Source of the DNA: Rhodanobacter sp. B05
GTDB lineage: Bacteria; Pseudomonadota; Gammaproteobacteria; Xanthomonadales; Rhodanobacteraceae
Assembly (NCBI RefSeq): GCF_002001085.1
Contig: NZ_MUNU01000010.1
Span: forward strand, 62,001 to 126,000
Reading direction: 5' to 3'
Length of the DNA: 64,000 nucleotides
Part shown: positions 35,405 through 45,031 of the stretch, one piece after another
How the letters are laid out: every line of letters starts with the position of its first letter
How positions within the stretch are numbered: position 1 is the stretch's first letter
The notes under the pieces: generated by a model
Seen by the model: only the letters and a program-made list of their open reading frames with translations
What the model was told of the DNA's origin: nothing
Database searches by the model: none
Translations under genes and position numbers: made by a program

Positions 35405-37481
35405 GTTCCTGCAACGGCTGAAGCAGCGCAAGCTGGTGCAGTGGGCGCTGGCGTACATCGCCGCAGCGTTCGCGTTGATCCAGGTGGTCGATGTTGTTGC
35501 GCAGCGCTTCGGCTGGCCCGACCCAGTCGAGCGCTTCATCATCATCGCACTCGCCGTCGGCTTTTTCGCGACGCTGGTACTCGCGTGGTATCACGGCGAA
35601 CGTGGCGTGCAGCGGGTGAGCGGAACGGAGTTGTTGATTCTCGCATTGCTGCTGGCGGTTGGCGGTGGCTTGTTGTGGCGCTACGCGCAAGCACCGCGAC
35701 CCATTCCGATTTCGGCTGCCGCCATGGCGACCGCGCAAGTTCCGTCTACGCGGGCAGTGGCGGCCGCGATGCCGATTCCCGCCAAATCCATCGCCGTACT
35801 ACCGTTCGAGAATCTCAGCGCGGACAAGAACAATGCCTACTTCGCCGACGGCATGCAGGACCTGATCCTGACTAAGCTCGCCGACATCGGCGACCTCAAG
35901 GTCATCTCGCGCACCTCAACCATGAAGTACGCCAGCCACCCTGATGACCTCAAGACCATCGCGCAGCAACTGGACGTCGCCACGATCCTGGAAGGCAGCG
36001 TGCAGAAAGCGGGCAATCAGGTGTTGATCAATGTTCAGTTGATCGACGCGCGCAGCGACAACCATCTGTGGGCCGAGAGTTACACGCGCACACTGGACAA
36101 CATCTTCGGGGTCGAAGGCGAGGTCGCGCAAAAGGTGGCCGATGCCTTGCAGGCCAGACTGACGAACACCGAACAGCAGAACGTCGCCGCGATCCCGACG
36201 CAAAACCCTGCCGCTTACGATTGGTTCTTCAAGGCGGAATACCAGGCCAACAAGGCATTCGATTCCCAGAACGCCGCGGACTTCAAGCTCGCCGAAGACG
36301 ACTATCGCCGGGCGATCGTGCTCGACCCGGGCTTCGCGCTCGCCTATGCCCGGCTTGCCTACTGGCAGATGGTCGGCCACTGGTTTGTCGCGCCGCTGAA
36401 CGACGAAGCATTGGCCAAGGTCAAGGCGACGATCGACCACACCCTGGCGATTGCGCCCGACCTGCCGGATGCACATCTGGCGCTCGGCTACTATTACTAC
36501 TGGGGTTATCGCCGCTATGCCGATGCCGCCGCGCAATTCGAGCGCGTGCTGCAACTCTCGCCCAACAATGCGCAGGCGCTTGGAGGGCTGGCGTTCATCG
36601 ATCGCCGCCGCGGCCGGTGGCCGCAAGCGCTGGCAACCCTGCAACAGGCGCTGTTGATCTCGCCGCGCGACGCCTACCTGCTCGGCCAGTATGGTTGGAC
36701 GTTGTGCATCATGCGGCGATATTGGGAAGCGGATCGGCAATTGACGCGCGCACTCGCGATCGAGCCAGGCAAGACCGACAACAAGGATGGACTTTGGAGA
36801 ACGCGCCTGATCGGATTGGGCGATGCTCCGGGTGCACGCAAGGCTTACGATCCCTTGCCCGGTTGGCGACTCGATACACCCATTGCAGCCGGGGAGATTG
36901 TTGCGCTGATCAATCCGATCGTCTACCCGGATGTATTCGAACGCCATTTTGATGCGGCGTCGAGCGCATGGGATTCGGCGCCGGTCGACACTGATGCGGG
37001 GCGGCTCACCCGCCGATCCGCACGCGTGGCCATCCAGGTTGTCGCAGGGCGGCAAGCGGCGATCCAGCCCGACTGCTCGCAATTGAAGCCATTACTCGAC
37101 GCGGCACTTGCGAAGCATCCCGATGTCATCGGCGACCTCCAGCAGGTCGCGTGGGTGGACGTGTGCCTGGGCCGCAACGCGGATGCCATAGCCGCCGCGC
37201 GTCGCGCATCGGAAGTCATGTCACTTTCCAGGGACGCCTACTTCGGCGCGTATGCCCTGGCGGGGCTGGCCGAGGTGGAAGCCCACGCGGGCGCGAAAGA
37301 CCAGGCGCTCCAGTTGATCGACCAACTGATGGCGATCCCGGCTGGTGAGGTCATGAGCGTGACCCGCCTGAAGCTCGATCCGGTGTGGGACCCGTTGCGC
37401 AGTGATCCGCGGTTCCAGGCGTTGCTCACGAAATATTCCGGCGTGCAGTCAATGGCAGCAACAAGCGGAGCATTGCCGTGA
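35397..37481 (+). CDS. Membrane-anchored COG5616/FlgO-like domain TPR protein, paralog 2
   Basis: 694 aa from GTG 35397, inside the end of the preceding gene. It has the class-1 head MAEFLQRLKQRKLVQWALAY with three TM segments and a COG5616 domain from KSIAVLPFENLSADKNN (about 130). That domain is nearly identical to paralog 1 through HLWAESYTRTLDNIFGVEGE. The TPR part differs (AAQFERVLQLSPNNAQALGG). It ends DPLRSDPRFQALLTKYSG. Paralogs 1 and 2 look like the most recent duplication in the array's COG5616 domain. Confidence 0.85.
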   Translation: MAEFLQRLKQRKLVQWALAYIAAAFALIQVVDVVAQRFGWPDPVERFIIIALAVGFFATLVLAWYHGERGVQRVSGTELLILALLLAVGGGLLWRYAQAPRPIPISAAAMATAQVPSTRAVAAAMPIPAKSIAVLPFENLSADKNNAYFADGMQDLILTKLADIGDLKVISRTSTMKYASHPDDLKTIAQQLDVATILEGSVQKAGNQVLINVQLIDARSDNHLWAESYTRTLDNIFGVEGEVAQKVADALQARLTNTEQQNVAAIPTQNPAAYDWFFKAEYQANKAFDSQNAADFKLAEDDYRRAIVLDPGFALAYARLAYWQMVGHWFVAPLNDEALAKVKATIDHTLAIAPDLPDAHLALGYYYYWGYRRYADAAAQFERVLQLSPNNAQALGGLAFIDRRRGRWPQALATLQQALLISPRDAYLLGQYGWTLCIMRRYWEADRQLTRALAIEPGKTDNKDGLWRTRLIGLGDAPGARKAYDPLPGWRLDTPIAAGEIVALINPIVYPDVFERHFDAASSAWDSAPVDTDAGRLTRRSARVAIQVVAGRQAAIQPDCSQLKPLLDAALAKHPDVIGDLQQVAWVDVCLGRNADAIAAARRASEVMSLSRDAYFGAYALAGLAEVEAHAGAKDQALQLIDQLMAIPAGEVMSVTRLKLDPVWDPLRSDPRFQALLTKYSGVQSMAATSGALP

Positions 37482-39403
37482 CCGGGTTCATCGCGCGCCT
37501 GAAGCAGCGCAAACTGGTGCAGTGGGCATTGGCTTACGTCGCGTTCGCATTCGCGCTGCTGCAAGGCGTCGACATCGTGGCGGCGAAGTTCGGCTGGCCG
37601 GATTCGGTCGAGCGCATCCTGATCATCGCTTCGTGCATCGGATTCTTCGTCACCCTGCTGCTGGCCTGGTATCACGGCGACCAAGGTCGCCAGCGCGCCA
37701 GCGGCACGGAGTTGCTGCTGATCGCGCTGGTGCTGGCGGTAGGTGGGGGCTTGCTGTGGAAGTTTGCTGGTGTCTCGGCAAATCGCGACGTCACGGAAAC
37801 CTCGACCACACTTGTTGCGCAAGCGATGCCGAGGACGACCTCCGCTGCATCAACCGCCGGCAACGCGCAAGCGCAATCGGCCGCCGCGGCCATCCCGGCC
37901 AAATCCATCGCCGTGCTGCCGTTCGAAAACCTGTCGGACAACAAGGACAATGTGTACTTCTCGGACGGCTTGTCCGAGGAAATCCTCAACTCGCTGGCGC
38001 GCATCGACGGCCTGCGCGTGATCGGGCGCACTTCCTCGTTCCAGTTCAAGGGCAAGGACGTGGACTCGCCCACGATCGGCCGGCGGCTGGGCGTGGCCAA
38101 CCTGCTGGAAGGCAGCGTGCGGCGCGAAGGCGAGCGGGCGCGCATCACGGCGCAACTGATCCGCGCCTCCGACGGTACCCAGCTGTGGTCGCAGACCTAC
38201 GATCGCACGGTAACCGACAGCCTGGCCGTGCAACTGGATATTGCCGAGCAGGTCGCCGGCGTGCTCAACGTCGTGCTGGACGACAAGCAGCGCGCGCGCA
38301 TGCGTGCGGCCGGCGTGAAAAACGTGGATGCCTTCATCGCTTATCAGAAAGGCTGGAAGCTGTACATCGACGCGCATGCCAAACCCGGTGTCAACCTGAT
38401 CGATGGACTGCGGCAGGCCAATGTCGAGTTCGACAAGGCCACCGCGCTGGACCCCGACTTCTCCTTTGCCTATTACGCCGAAGCGGATCTTTACGAACAC
38501 ACGCTGATGTCCGATGGCCGCAGCCGTGCGGAACTCCTCGATGCCCAGCGCGCCGCCCTTCACACGCTGGAACGCGCAGGTGCCACCAGCCCCGATCCGC
38601 AGCAGCGCGACCTGGCACTGGCCGAACGGCAGATGCTGAGCGACGACTGGCACGGTTTGGCCGATCGCATCGAAACCGCACTCAAGCAACCGGGTTGCAG
38701 CGCACCGAACTGGATGCCGGTATTCGCCAGCGCGTTCGGCTATGGCGACCTGATCGAGAATCTCGGCGCGCGCGTCAATGTCTGCGACCCGCTGAACGGC
38801 ATCAACTACCACACGCGCGTATCGGCGGCACTGGCGACCGGTCATCCCCAGCGCGCGCTGGACATATGGGCAAAAGCCGAGACGACGTTTGGTGGCGGCC
38901 CCACGCCGACGTCATCCCAGGCCATTGCGCTGACCATGCTGGGGCGGATTGCGGAAGCCCAGGCCACGCTGGACTCGATGGAACCCAGCGGAGATGGGTA
39001 CTACATCGCGCAACTGATCGTGGGCGAGGCGGCTGGCACGGATCCGGCAAAGCTCAACGCCAGTCTGCAAAAAGTGGATCGAAACAGCTCCAAGTTCGAG
39101 AGTTGGGACGTCACCGATGCGGTGGTGGCGGCGTTATCCGGTGATCGCGCGGAAGCCGATCGCCATGCCGCTGCACTGGACGCGCGACCGGCGGGCGGAC
39201 TGCTGCTTGCCATTGTCGTCACCGAATGTCAGTGCGGCGCGCCATTCGACCTGGACGCCACGCCCCGTTTCAAGGCGCTGCTCGCCGAATCCGGACTGCG
39301 TTGGCCGCCGCCTGAAACCATAAAGTATCCCGCTCGCGCAGCGCACCATGGTTCGCCGCCGGTTTCTGCCGCAGCGGCGGCAAAGGCGCGCGTGCATGAC
39401 TGA
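37478..39403 (+). CDS. Membrane-anchored COG5616/FlgO-like domain TPR protein, paralog 3
   Basis: 641 aa, GTG start overlapping the previous stop (GTGA). It has the class-1 head MTGFIARLKQRKLVQWALAY, three TM segments and an Ala/Thr/Ser-rich linker. The COG5616 domain runs from IPAKSIAVLPFENLSDNKDN (about 137) with LLEGSVRREGERARITAQLI and LWSQTYDRTVTDSLAVQ. This is a different subtype from paralogs 1-2. The C-terminal half is helical with few clear TPRs. Two Cys pairs occur late (CQCGAPF). The end is DLDATPRFKALLAESGLRWP, a variant of the common tail. Confidence 0.83.
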   Translation: MTGFIARLKQRKLVQWALAYVAFAFALLQGVDIVAAKFGWPDSVERILIIASCIGFFVTLLLAWYHGDQGRQRASGTELLLIALVLAVGGGLLWKFAGVSANRDVTETSTTLVAQAMPRTTSAASTAGNAQAQSAAAAIPAKSIAVLPFENLSDNKDNVYFSDGLSEEILNSLARIDGLRVIGRTSSFQFKGKDVDSPTIGRRLGVANLLEGSVRREGERARITAQLIRASDGTQLWSQTYDRTVTDSLAVQLDIAEQVAGVLNVVLDDKQRARMRAAGVKNVDAFIAYQKGWKLYIDAHAKPGVNLIDGLRQANVEFDKATALDPDFSFAYYAEADLYEHTLMSDGRSRAELLDAQRAALHTLERAGATSPDPQQRDLALAERQMLSDDWHGLADRIETALKQPGCSAPNWMPVFASAFGYGDLIENLGARVNVCDPLNGINYHTRVSAALATGHPQRALDIWAKAETTFGGGPTPTSSQAIALTMLGRIAEAQATLDSMEPSGDGYYIAQLIVGEAAGTDPAKLNASLQKVDRNSSKFESWDVTDAVVAALSGDRAEADRHAAALDARPAGGLLLAIVVTECQCGAPFDLDATPRFKALLAESGLRWPPPETIKYPARAAHHGSPPVSAAAAAKARVHD

Positions 39404-41150
39404 TCTCTGGCAACGTCTGAAGCAACGCAAGCTGGTGCAGTGGGCGCTGGCCTATCTCGCCGCAGCATGGGCGCTGTTGCAGGCGCTTGGGCTCGCGGCG
39501 GACAGCTACGACTGGCCGCACGGCGTCATGCGCGTTGCGTTCGCGATCATCGCCCTGGGTTTCGTGGTCGCATTGGTGCTCGCTTGGTACCACGGCGAGC
39601 GCGGCGTGCAGCGCGTCACCGGAACCGAGTTGCTGATCCTTGCTTTGCTGCTCGCGATCGGTGGCGCGTTATTGTGGCGTTACGAGCGTCTGTCGCCATC
39701 AACGAGTAGCCCGGATGCAGCGCAGCGGAATCCGGGGCTGATCGCGACAGCGCAAGCCGTTCCGATCCCCGCCAAATCCATCGCGGTGCTGCCGTTCGCG
39801 AACCTCAGCGGCGATCCGCAGCAGGTGTACTTCAGTGACGGCGTCACCGAAGAAGTCCTCAACGCGCTGGCGCAGCTTCCGAACCTGAAGGTGGCCGCGC
39901 GCACATCTGCCTTCACGTTCAAGGGCAATGCAAGCGACGTGCACGAAGTTGGCAGGGTGCTCGGCGTGGCGACGGTGCTGGAAGGTAGCATCCAGAAATC
40001 CGGTGACGAGGTGCGCATCACCGTCCAACTGGTGGACACCCGCAGCGGTTATCAACTGTGGTCGGAGAACTACGATCGCAAGTTGAACAACATCTTCGCG
40101 GTCGAGGATGAAATCTCCAACGCGGTTGCCGATAAGCTGCGCGTGCAATGGAACAGCGCGCAACCGCTGGTCGTGCAGAAGACCGTCGATCCACGTGCGC
40201 ACGACTTCTACCTGCGCGGACTGACATTGCTCGCCGCGCGCGGCCCTGGCTTGCGGAATGCGGTCGCGGACTTCCAGCAGGCGGTCTCGATCGATCCGGA
40301 TTTTGCGCAGGCTTGGGGGGCGATGGCGGACGCTGAAGCGCTGTTGCCGAGCTACGGGCTTGCGGATCTGTCAACTGCGCAGGTACGCGCGATGTCCTTC
40401 GCGCAACACGCGCTGGCGCTGGATGAACGTACAGCATCGGCATACGGAACCTTGGGGGTCCTCTATCTCAGGCGCTGGCAATGGGAACAGGCCAATGTTG
40501 CTTTCCAGCATTCATTGGCACTGGCACCAAGTGATGCAGAAGCGATCGACCAGTACGCACAGTACTTGTTTGCTTGTGGCCAGTTCACGCGCGCTGAAGC
40601 GGAGTTCGAACGCGCGCAAGAGCTTGATCCCTTGTCGGCGATCGTTGCGACGATGCGCGCTGGCACATTGTTTGCGTTGCGTCGTAACCAGGAAGCCAGC
40701 TCGCAACTTGGCCGCGCCCTGGCCATCGACCCGAACTTCCGGTTGGCTCACACCATCGCTACGATTACAGATGCGCAAGCTGGCCGTTTTTCGCAGGCCA
40801 TGGTGCACGCACAATCAAGCTTCGGCCCCGACGCGGCAGAGCTGCTTGTACGCGGCATGGCTGATCCGGGGCTGCGCGGAAGAGTGGTGCAGGAGCTCGA
40901 AACGTCTTCCTCGCCTTCATTTGTCGCGCTGCGCAGCAACTCGTTTGCGTTCGCGCAGTTTCTGGCTTTACTGGGCGCACGCGATCGCGCTCTTGACGCT
41001 TTGGAAGACCTTGCAGCGGATCATGCCGTTCCCGAGCCGATGCAGATCTGGAGCACGGGTCTGGATTCCATCCGCAACGATCCGCGTTTCAAGGCGGTGC
41101 TGAAGAAGATGGGACTGCCGTACAAAGCGGCAGAAAACACGCATGGCTGA
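39396..41150 (+). CDS. Membrane-anchored COG5616/FlgO-like domain TPR protein, paralog 4
   Basis: 584 aa from ATG 39396, overlapping the previous gene by 8 bp. It has the class-1 head KQRKLVQWALAYLAAAWALL with DSYDWPHGVM in the first loop, shared only with paralog 7. The linker after TM3 contains SPDAAQRNPG, encoded by a REP-like sequence (39707-39736). The COG5616 domain runs from IPAKSIAVLPFANLSGDPQQ with LEGSIQKSGDEVRITVQLVD. TPRs include FQQAVSIDPDFAQAWGAMAD. The end is DSIRNDPRFKAVLKKMGLPY. Confidence 0.84.
   Translation: MTDLWQRLKQRKLVQWALAYLAAAWALLQALGLAADSYDWPHGVMRVAFAIIALGFVVALVLAWYHGERGVQRVTGTELLILALLLAIGGALLWRYERLSPSTSSPDAAQRNPGLIATAQAVPIPAKSIAVLPFANLSGDPQQVYFSDGVTEEVLNALAQLPNLKVAARTSAFTFKGNASDVHEVGRVLGVATVLEGSIQKSGDEVRITVQLVDTRSGYQLWSENYDRKLNNIFAVEDEISNAVADKLRVQWNSAQPLVVQKTVDPRAHDFYLRGLTLLAARGPGLRNAVADFQQAVSIDPDFAQAWGAMADAEALLPSYGLADLSTAQVRAMSFAQHALALDERTASAYGTLGVLYLRRWQWEQANVAFQHSLALAPSDAEAIDQYAQYLFACGQFTRAEAEFERAQELDPLSAIVATMRAGTLFALRRNQEASSQLGRALAIDPNFRLAHTIATITDAQAGRFSQAMVHAQSSFGPDAAELLVRGMADPGLRGRVVQELETSSSPSFVALRSNSFAFAQFLALLGARDRALDALEDLAADHAVPEPMQIWSTGLDSIRNDPRFKAVLKKMGLPYKAAENTHG
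39707..39736 (+). repeat. REP-like sequence in the linker of paralog 4
   Basis: TAGCCCGGATGCAGCGCAGC, then GGAATCCGGGG, matches one arm of a REP palindrome. It is translated as SPDAAQRNPG. Related arms lie at 41454-41483 and 45345-45422. Confidence 0.7.
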
Positions 41151-42909
41151 GTTTATCGCCCGCCTGAAGCAACGCAAGCTGGTGCAGTGGGCGCTGGCGT
41201 ATATCGCGTTTGCATTTGCGGTGATCCAGGTACTGGATGTCATCGCGCAGAGATTCGGGTGGCCCGACCAGATCGAGAAGCTGCTGATCCTCGCGCTGGC
41301 GATCGGCTTTCTCGTCGCGCTGGTGCTGGCGTGGTACCACGGCGAACGCGGCGCGCAGCGCGTCAGCGGCACGGAAATCGTGATTCTCGCGCTGCTGCTG
41401 GCGATCGGCGGCGGCTTGCTGTGGCGTTATGAACGCGTGCTGCCATCCGCGATTAGCCCGGCTGCAGCGCAGCGCAATCCGGAAGCTGTCGCAACTGCGC
41501 CCGTCACTCCGATTCCCGCCAAATCCATCGCGGTGCTGCCGTTCGTCAACATGAGCGGCGATGCGAAGAACGATTATTTCAGTGACGGCATCACCGAGGA
41601 AATCCTCGATGCGCTGGCGCAGTTGCCGAACCTGAAGGTGGCCGCGCGCACTTCCGCATTTGCGTTCAAGGGCAAGGCCGAGGATTTGCGCAAGGTCGGC
41701 GAAGTGCTGGATGTCGCGACGGTGCTGGAAGGCAGCGTGCAGAAATCCGGTGACGAGGTTCGCATCACCGCGCAGTTGATCGACACCCGCAGCGGCTACC
41801 ACCTGTGGTCGGAAAAATACGACCGCAAGCTCACCAGCATCTTCGCGGTCGAGGATGAAATCTCCAAGGCCATCGCGGACAAGCTGCAAGTTCAATTCGC
41901 GGGCGGAAGCGGTCAATCGCTGGTCGCCCGGAAAGCTGTTGATCCACGAGCACACGATTTTTATCTGCGCGGTCTGCCGTTGATTGCGGCGCGCGGTCCC
42001 GCGTTGCGCGAAGCGGTTGCCGATTTCCAGCAGGCGGTGGCGATTGATCCGGACTACGCGCAGGCCTGGGCGGCGCTGGCAGAGGCGCAGTTGCTGCTGC
42101 CTCACTATTTCCTGGAACCGCAGGCGACGGCTGCGGCTGCGGGCGAAGCAGCCGCCAAACGCGCGCTGGAGATAGATCCCGACACAGCCTCCGCTTACGT
42201 GGCGCTTGCGATGCACTATCGCGTGCTGTGGAGGTGGTCCGAAGCGGATGAGGCGTTCCGGAAAGCATTGAAGATCGCGCCCGGAGACGCCGAGGCCGCC
42301 GATCAATATGGCCAATACCTGCTCGCGGCGGGACGGCTGCAGGATGCGCTGGCGGAAATCGATCGCGCGCAAAAACTCGATCCGCTGTCGGGAATCATCG
42401 GGGCCACGCGTACCAACGTGCTCACCGCCTTGCACCGTTTCGACGATGCGCAGACGCAAATCCGGCGCGTGACCGATCTTCATCCCGACTACGCGCTCGG
42501 CCATTTCATCGCGGCGGATGTCGCGACTTACCTGCGCGGCTATGCGGAAGCGAAATCGCAATTGAATATCGGCGCCAGGCTCGCCGGCGAAAATCCAGAC
42601 GTGTATATGCTGCTGGTGAATGGCATTGCCGATCCGGCACAGCGCGCCGCGGCGACGCGCGCGGTTCTTGCGGCATCCACCGATGCGCATCAGCGGCTGA
42701 CCCAACCCGCGCGGATCAAGTGGCTGATGTTGCTGGGCGATCGCGAGGATGCGCTGGACGCGTTGCAACACATCGGCAACGAGGTGATGTTCGGACAGGA
42801 CAACGTCTGGCAACCCGCCTTCGACCCGGTGCGCGGCGAAACGCGTTTCAAGGCGGCGCTGACGCGGATGGGTTTGCCGTACGCGCGGCAGGGAGCGCAT
42901 TCGCCATGA
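41143..42909 (+). CDS. Membrane-anchored COG5616/FlgO-like domain TPR protein, paralog 5
   Basis: 588 aa, overlapping the previous gene by 8 bp. It has the class-1 head MAEFIARLKQRKLVQWALAY with three TM segments. The linker has SPAAAQRNPE, a mutated copy of the REP-derived peptide. The COG5616 domain runs from IPAKSIAVLPFVNMSGDAKN with TEEILDALAQLPNLKVAART and SEKYDRKLTSIFAVEDEISK, almost identical to paralog 7. TPRs include FRKALKIAPGDAEAADQYG. The end is DPVRGETRFKAALTRMGLPY. The stop overlaps paralog 6 (ATGA). Confidence 0.84.
   Translation: MAEFIARLKQRKLVQWALAYIAFAFAVIQVLDVIAQRFGWPDQIEKLLILALAIGFLVALVLAWYHGERGAQRVSGTEIVILALLLAIGGGLLWRYERVLPSAISPAAAQRNPEAVATAPVTPIPAKSIAVLPFVNMSGDAKNDYFSDGITEEILDALAQLPNLKVAARTSAFAFKGKAEDLRKVGEVLDVATVLEGSVQKSGDEVRITAQLIDTRSGYHLWSEKYDRKLTSIFAVEDEISKAIADKLQVQFAGGSGQSLVARKAVDPRAHDFYLRGLPLIAARGPALREAVADFQQAVAIDPDYAQAWAALAEAQLLLPHYFLEPQATAAAAGEAAAKRALEIDPDTASAYVALAMHYRVLWRWSEADEAFRKALKIAPGDAEAADQYGQYLLAAGRLQDALAEIDRAQKLDPLSGIIGATRTNVLTALHRFDDAQTQIRRVTDLHPDYALGHFIAADVATYLRGYAEAKSQLNIGARLAGENPDVYMLLVNGIADPAQRAAATRAVLAASTDAHQRLTQPARIKWLMLLGDREDALDALQHIGNEVMFGQDNVWQPAFDPVRGETRFKAALTRMGLPYARQGAHSP
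41454..41483 (+). repeat. Degenerate REP-like sequence in the linker of paralog 5
   Basis: TAGCCCGGCTGCAGCGCAGC, then GCAATCCGG, is a mutated version of the REP arm at 39707-39736 and occupies the same linker position. This indicates descent from a shared insertion. Confidence 0.6.
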
Positions 42910-44744
42910 GCGCGAGGCCGTCTTTTTTCGCCGAACTCCAACGCCGCAACGTGCTGCGCGCGGGCGTGCTATACGCCGGCGCGGTGTGGGCGCTGGCGCA
43001 AGGGCTCGCGCAATTGCTGCCGCTGTTCGGCGATTACGAATGGATCGCGCGCTGGTTTGTGATCGCGGGCGTCATCGGCTTTCCGTTCTGGATCGCCTTC
43101 GCGTGGTTCTACGAATTCACGCCGCAAGGCCTGAAGCGCGAGAGCGAAATCGCGCCCGGCGATTCGGTCGCGCATTCGACCGGCCGCAAGCTGGACAAGT
43201 GGATCATCGCGGTGCTGGTCGTCGCGGTGGTGCTGCTGCTGACCAACACGTTCGTGTGGCGAAGAGGCGCCGGGCTGGACGGCGGCGGCATCGCGCCGGA
43301 TATCTCCTCGAAGTCGATCGCGGTGTTGCCGTTCGACGATCTCAGCCCCGCGCACGACCACGGTTATTTCTCCGCCGGCATGGCCGAGGAATTGTTGAAT
43401 GCGCTGGCGAAGGTGCAGGGCCTGAAAGTCGCAGGCCGCGCCTCATCGTTCTATTACGGCAGCCACAATGCCGACCTGCGCACCATCGGCAAGGCGCTGG
43501 ACGTGGCCAACGTGCTGGAAGGCTCGGTGCGCACGCAGGGCAATGCGGTGCGCATCAGCGTGCAACTGGTCCGCACCGGCGATGGATTCGAAGTGTGGTC
43601 GCAGAGTTACGACGGCGACATGCGCAACATCTTCGATGTGCAGGAGCGCATCGCGCGCGCCATCACCGATCATCTGAAGATCGTCCTGACCGGCAGCGAG
43701 CAGGCGCGGCTGGTCCCGATCGCGACCACCAGCGCGGACGCCTATGCGGATTTCGTCACCGCGCAGGCACTGGTGAACAAGCGCGTCGGAGACAGTCTGC
43801 CGCAGGCAATCGCGTTGCTGCAAAAGGCGACGACGCTGGATCCGAAGTTCGCGCGCGCCTGGTCGAAAATGGCAGTCGCGTATGCAGTCGTGCCGCAGTA
43901 CACGGGGGGCGACTGGAAGGCGAGCTGGAAAATGTCCGATGATGCCGCGCATCGCGCGCTCGTGCTCGATCCGGGTGACGCGGAAGCCTACGCGACGCTG
44001 AGCTACAACCAGTTCTCGCAGCGGCATTACGTGGCGATGGTCGAGCCGATGCAGCGCGCCATGCAACTGGCGCCCGGCAGTTCCGCGGTGAACTACTGGG
44101 CCGCCAACGAGCTGGCGGCATTGGGTCACACGCATGATGCGGAAGCGCGGATCGATACGGCGCTGGCCGACGACCCCGCCAATGTCCTGCTGCTGTTCTA
44201 CAAGAGCATGTTGCGCTGGCGCGAGGGCGATCAGGCCGGCGCACTGGCTTACATCCATCGCACCGGCGTGACGGATTCGCCGTTCGGTGCGCTGATGCTG
44301 GAGTTCTATGACGCCGCGCATGGCGACATGGCGGGCTCGGCCCGGGAGTTCGCCAACTCGACGAGCCAGATGGGCACGAAGATTTCCCGCGCCGATCTGC
44401 AGACGATCTATCGGGGCACCTATGGCGAGGCTACGCAGCGCGCAATCGCACTGAAAATCCTCGATGCGCATCTGGGTGACGACTGGGCGCCGACGATACT
44501 GCTGCAACTGGGCGATCCGGCGCACTCGTTCGATCTTTTCGAGCACGGCCGCAGCGGTTTGTCGGATGCCTATCTCAACTGGCTGTGGCAGCCGGAGCCG
44601 TGGTCGCGCAAGGCGCGCCAGGATCCCGCGTTCCAGGGCTTCGCGCAGCGCATCGGCATGGTCGCCTACTGGAAACAGTTCGGCTGGCCGGACCTGTGCA
44701 CACCCGCGCCGGCCCAAAGCTCCGACGTATTCGTCTGCCGATGA
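42906..44744 (+). CDS. Membrane-anchored COG5616/FlgO-like domain TPR protein, paralog 6 (class-2 head)
   Basis: 612 aa with a different N-terminal module: FFAELQRRNVLRAGVLYAGAVWALAQG, two more TM segments (ARWFVIAGVIGFPFWIAFAW; KWIIAVLVVAVVLLLTNTF), and between them EFTPQGLKRESEIAPGDSVAHSTGRKLDK. This class-2 head is common in TPR/cyclase proteins of Xanthomonadales. The COG5616 domain runs from SSKSIAVLPFDDLSPAHDHG with AGMAEELLNALAKVQGLKVAG. TPR-like repeats follow. The C-terminus (YWKQFGWPDLCTPAP) differs from the usual tail. It overlaps both neighbours by 4 bp. Confidence 0.84.
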   Translation: MSARPSFFAELQRRNVLRAGVLYAGAVWALAQGLAQLLPLFGDYEWIARWFVIAGVIGFPFWIAFAWFYEFTPQGLKRESEIAPGDSVAHSTGRKLDKWIIAVLVVAVVLLLTNTFVWRRGAGLDGGGIAPDISSKSIAVLPFDDLSPAHDHGYFSAGMAEELLNALAKVQGLKVAGRASSFYYGSHNADLRTIGKALDVANVLEGSVRTQGNAVRISVQLVRTGDGFEVWSQSYDGDMRNIFDVQERIARAITDHLKIVLTGSEQARLVPIATTSADAYADFVTAQALVNKRVGDSLPQAIALLQKATTLDPKFARAWSKMAVAYAVVPQYTGGDWKASWKMSDDAAHRALVLDPGDAEAYATLSYNQFSQRHYVAMVEPMQRAMQLAPGSSAVNYWAANELAALGHTHDAEARIDTALADDPANVLLLFYKSMLRWREGDQAGALAYIHRTGVTDSPFGALMLEFYDAAHGDMAGSAREFANSTSQMGTKISRADLQTIYRGTYGEATQRAIALKILDAHLGDDWAPTILLQLGDPAHSFDLFEHGRSGLSDAYLNWLWQPEPWSRKARQDPAFQGFAQRIGMVAYWKQFGWPDLCTPAPAQSSDVFVCR

Positions 44745-44989
44745 ACGTCAGACCGTCCCCCTTTTTCGAATTGCGACGCCGCAATGTGTGGCGCGCTGCG
44801 GTGCTGTACGCGGGCGCCAGCGCACGCGCCATGCTGGAGCGGCTCGCCGGGGTGCTGAATCCGAGCGCCGCCGCGCGGGGACGCGAGTTGACCGATGCGA
44901 TCGCCGGTCACGGGGACCGCCACGCGTTGGCGCTTCGTTATGCCGGATCCGCTGCGAGGCGCGATTTATCGAAGTGGTCAAGAAGATGA
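44741..44989 (+). pseudogene. Decayed class-2 paralog (head and a scrambled remnant)
   Basis: An 82-codon ORF starting in ATGA overlap with paralog 6. Residues 1-27 (MNVRPSPFFELRRRNVWRAAVLYAGAS) are the class-2 head. After that the TM segments, COG5616 domain and TPRs are missing. What follows (RAMLERLAGVLNPSAAARG) matches nothing in the array. In another frame, just before paralog 7, the sequence reads FIEVVKKMKTTDPYYAKVRG, possibly the end of a different lost gene. It is a deletion scar between paralogs 6 and 7; a short functional product is unlikely but possible. Confidence 0.7.
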
Positions 44990-45031
44990 AGACCACCGAT
45001 CCGTATTACGCAAAGGTGCGTGGGGGCAAGC

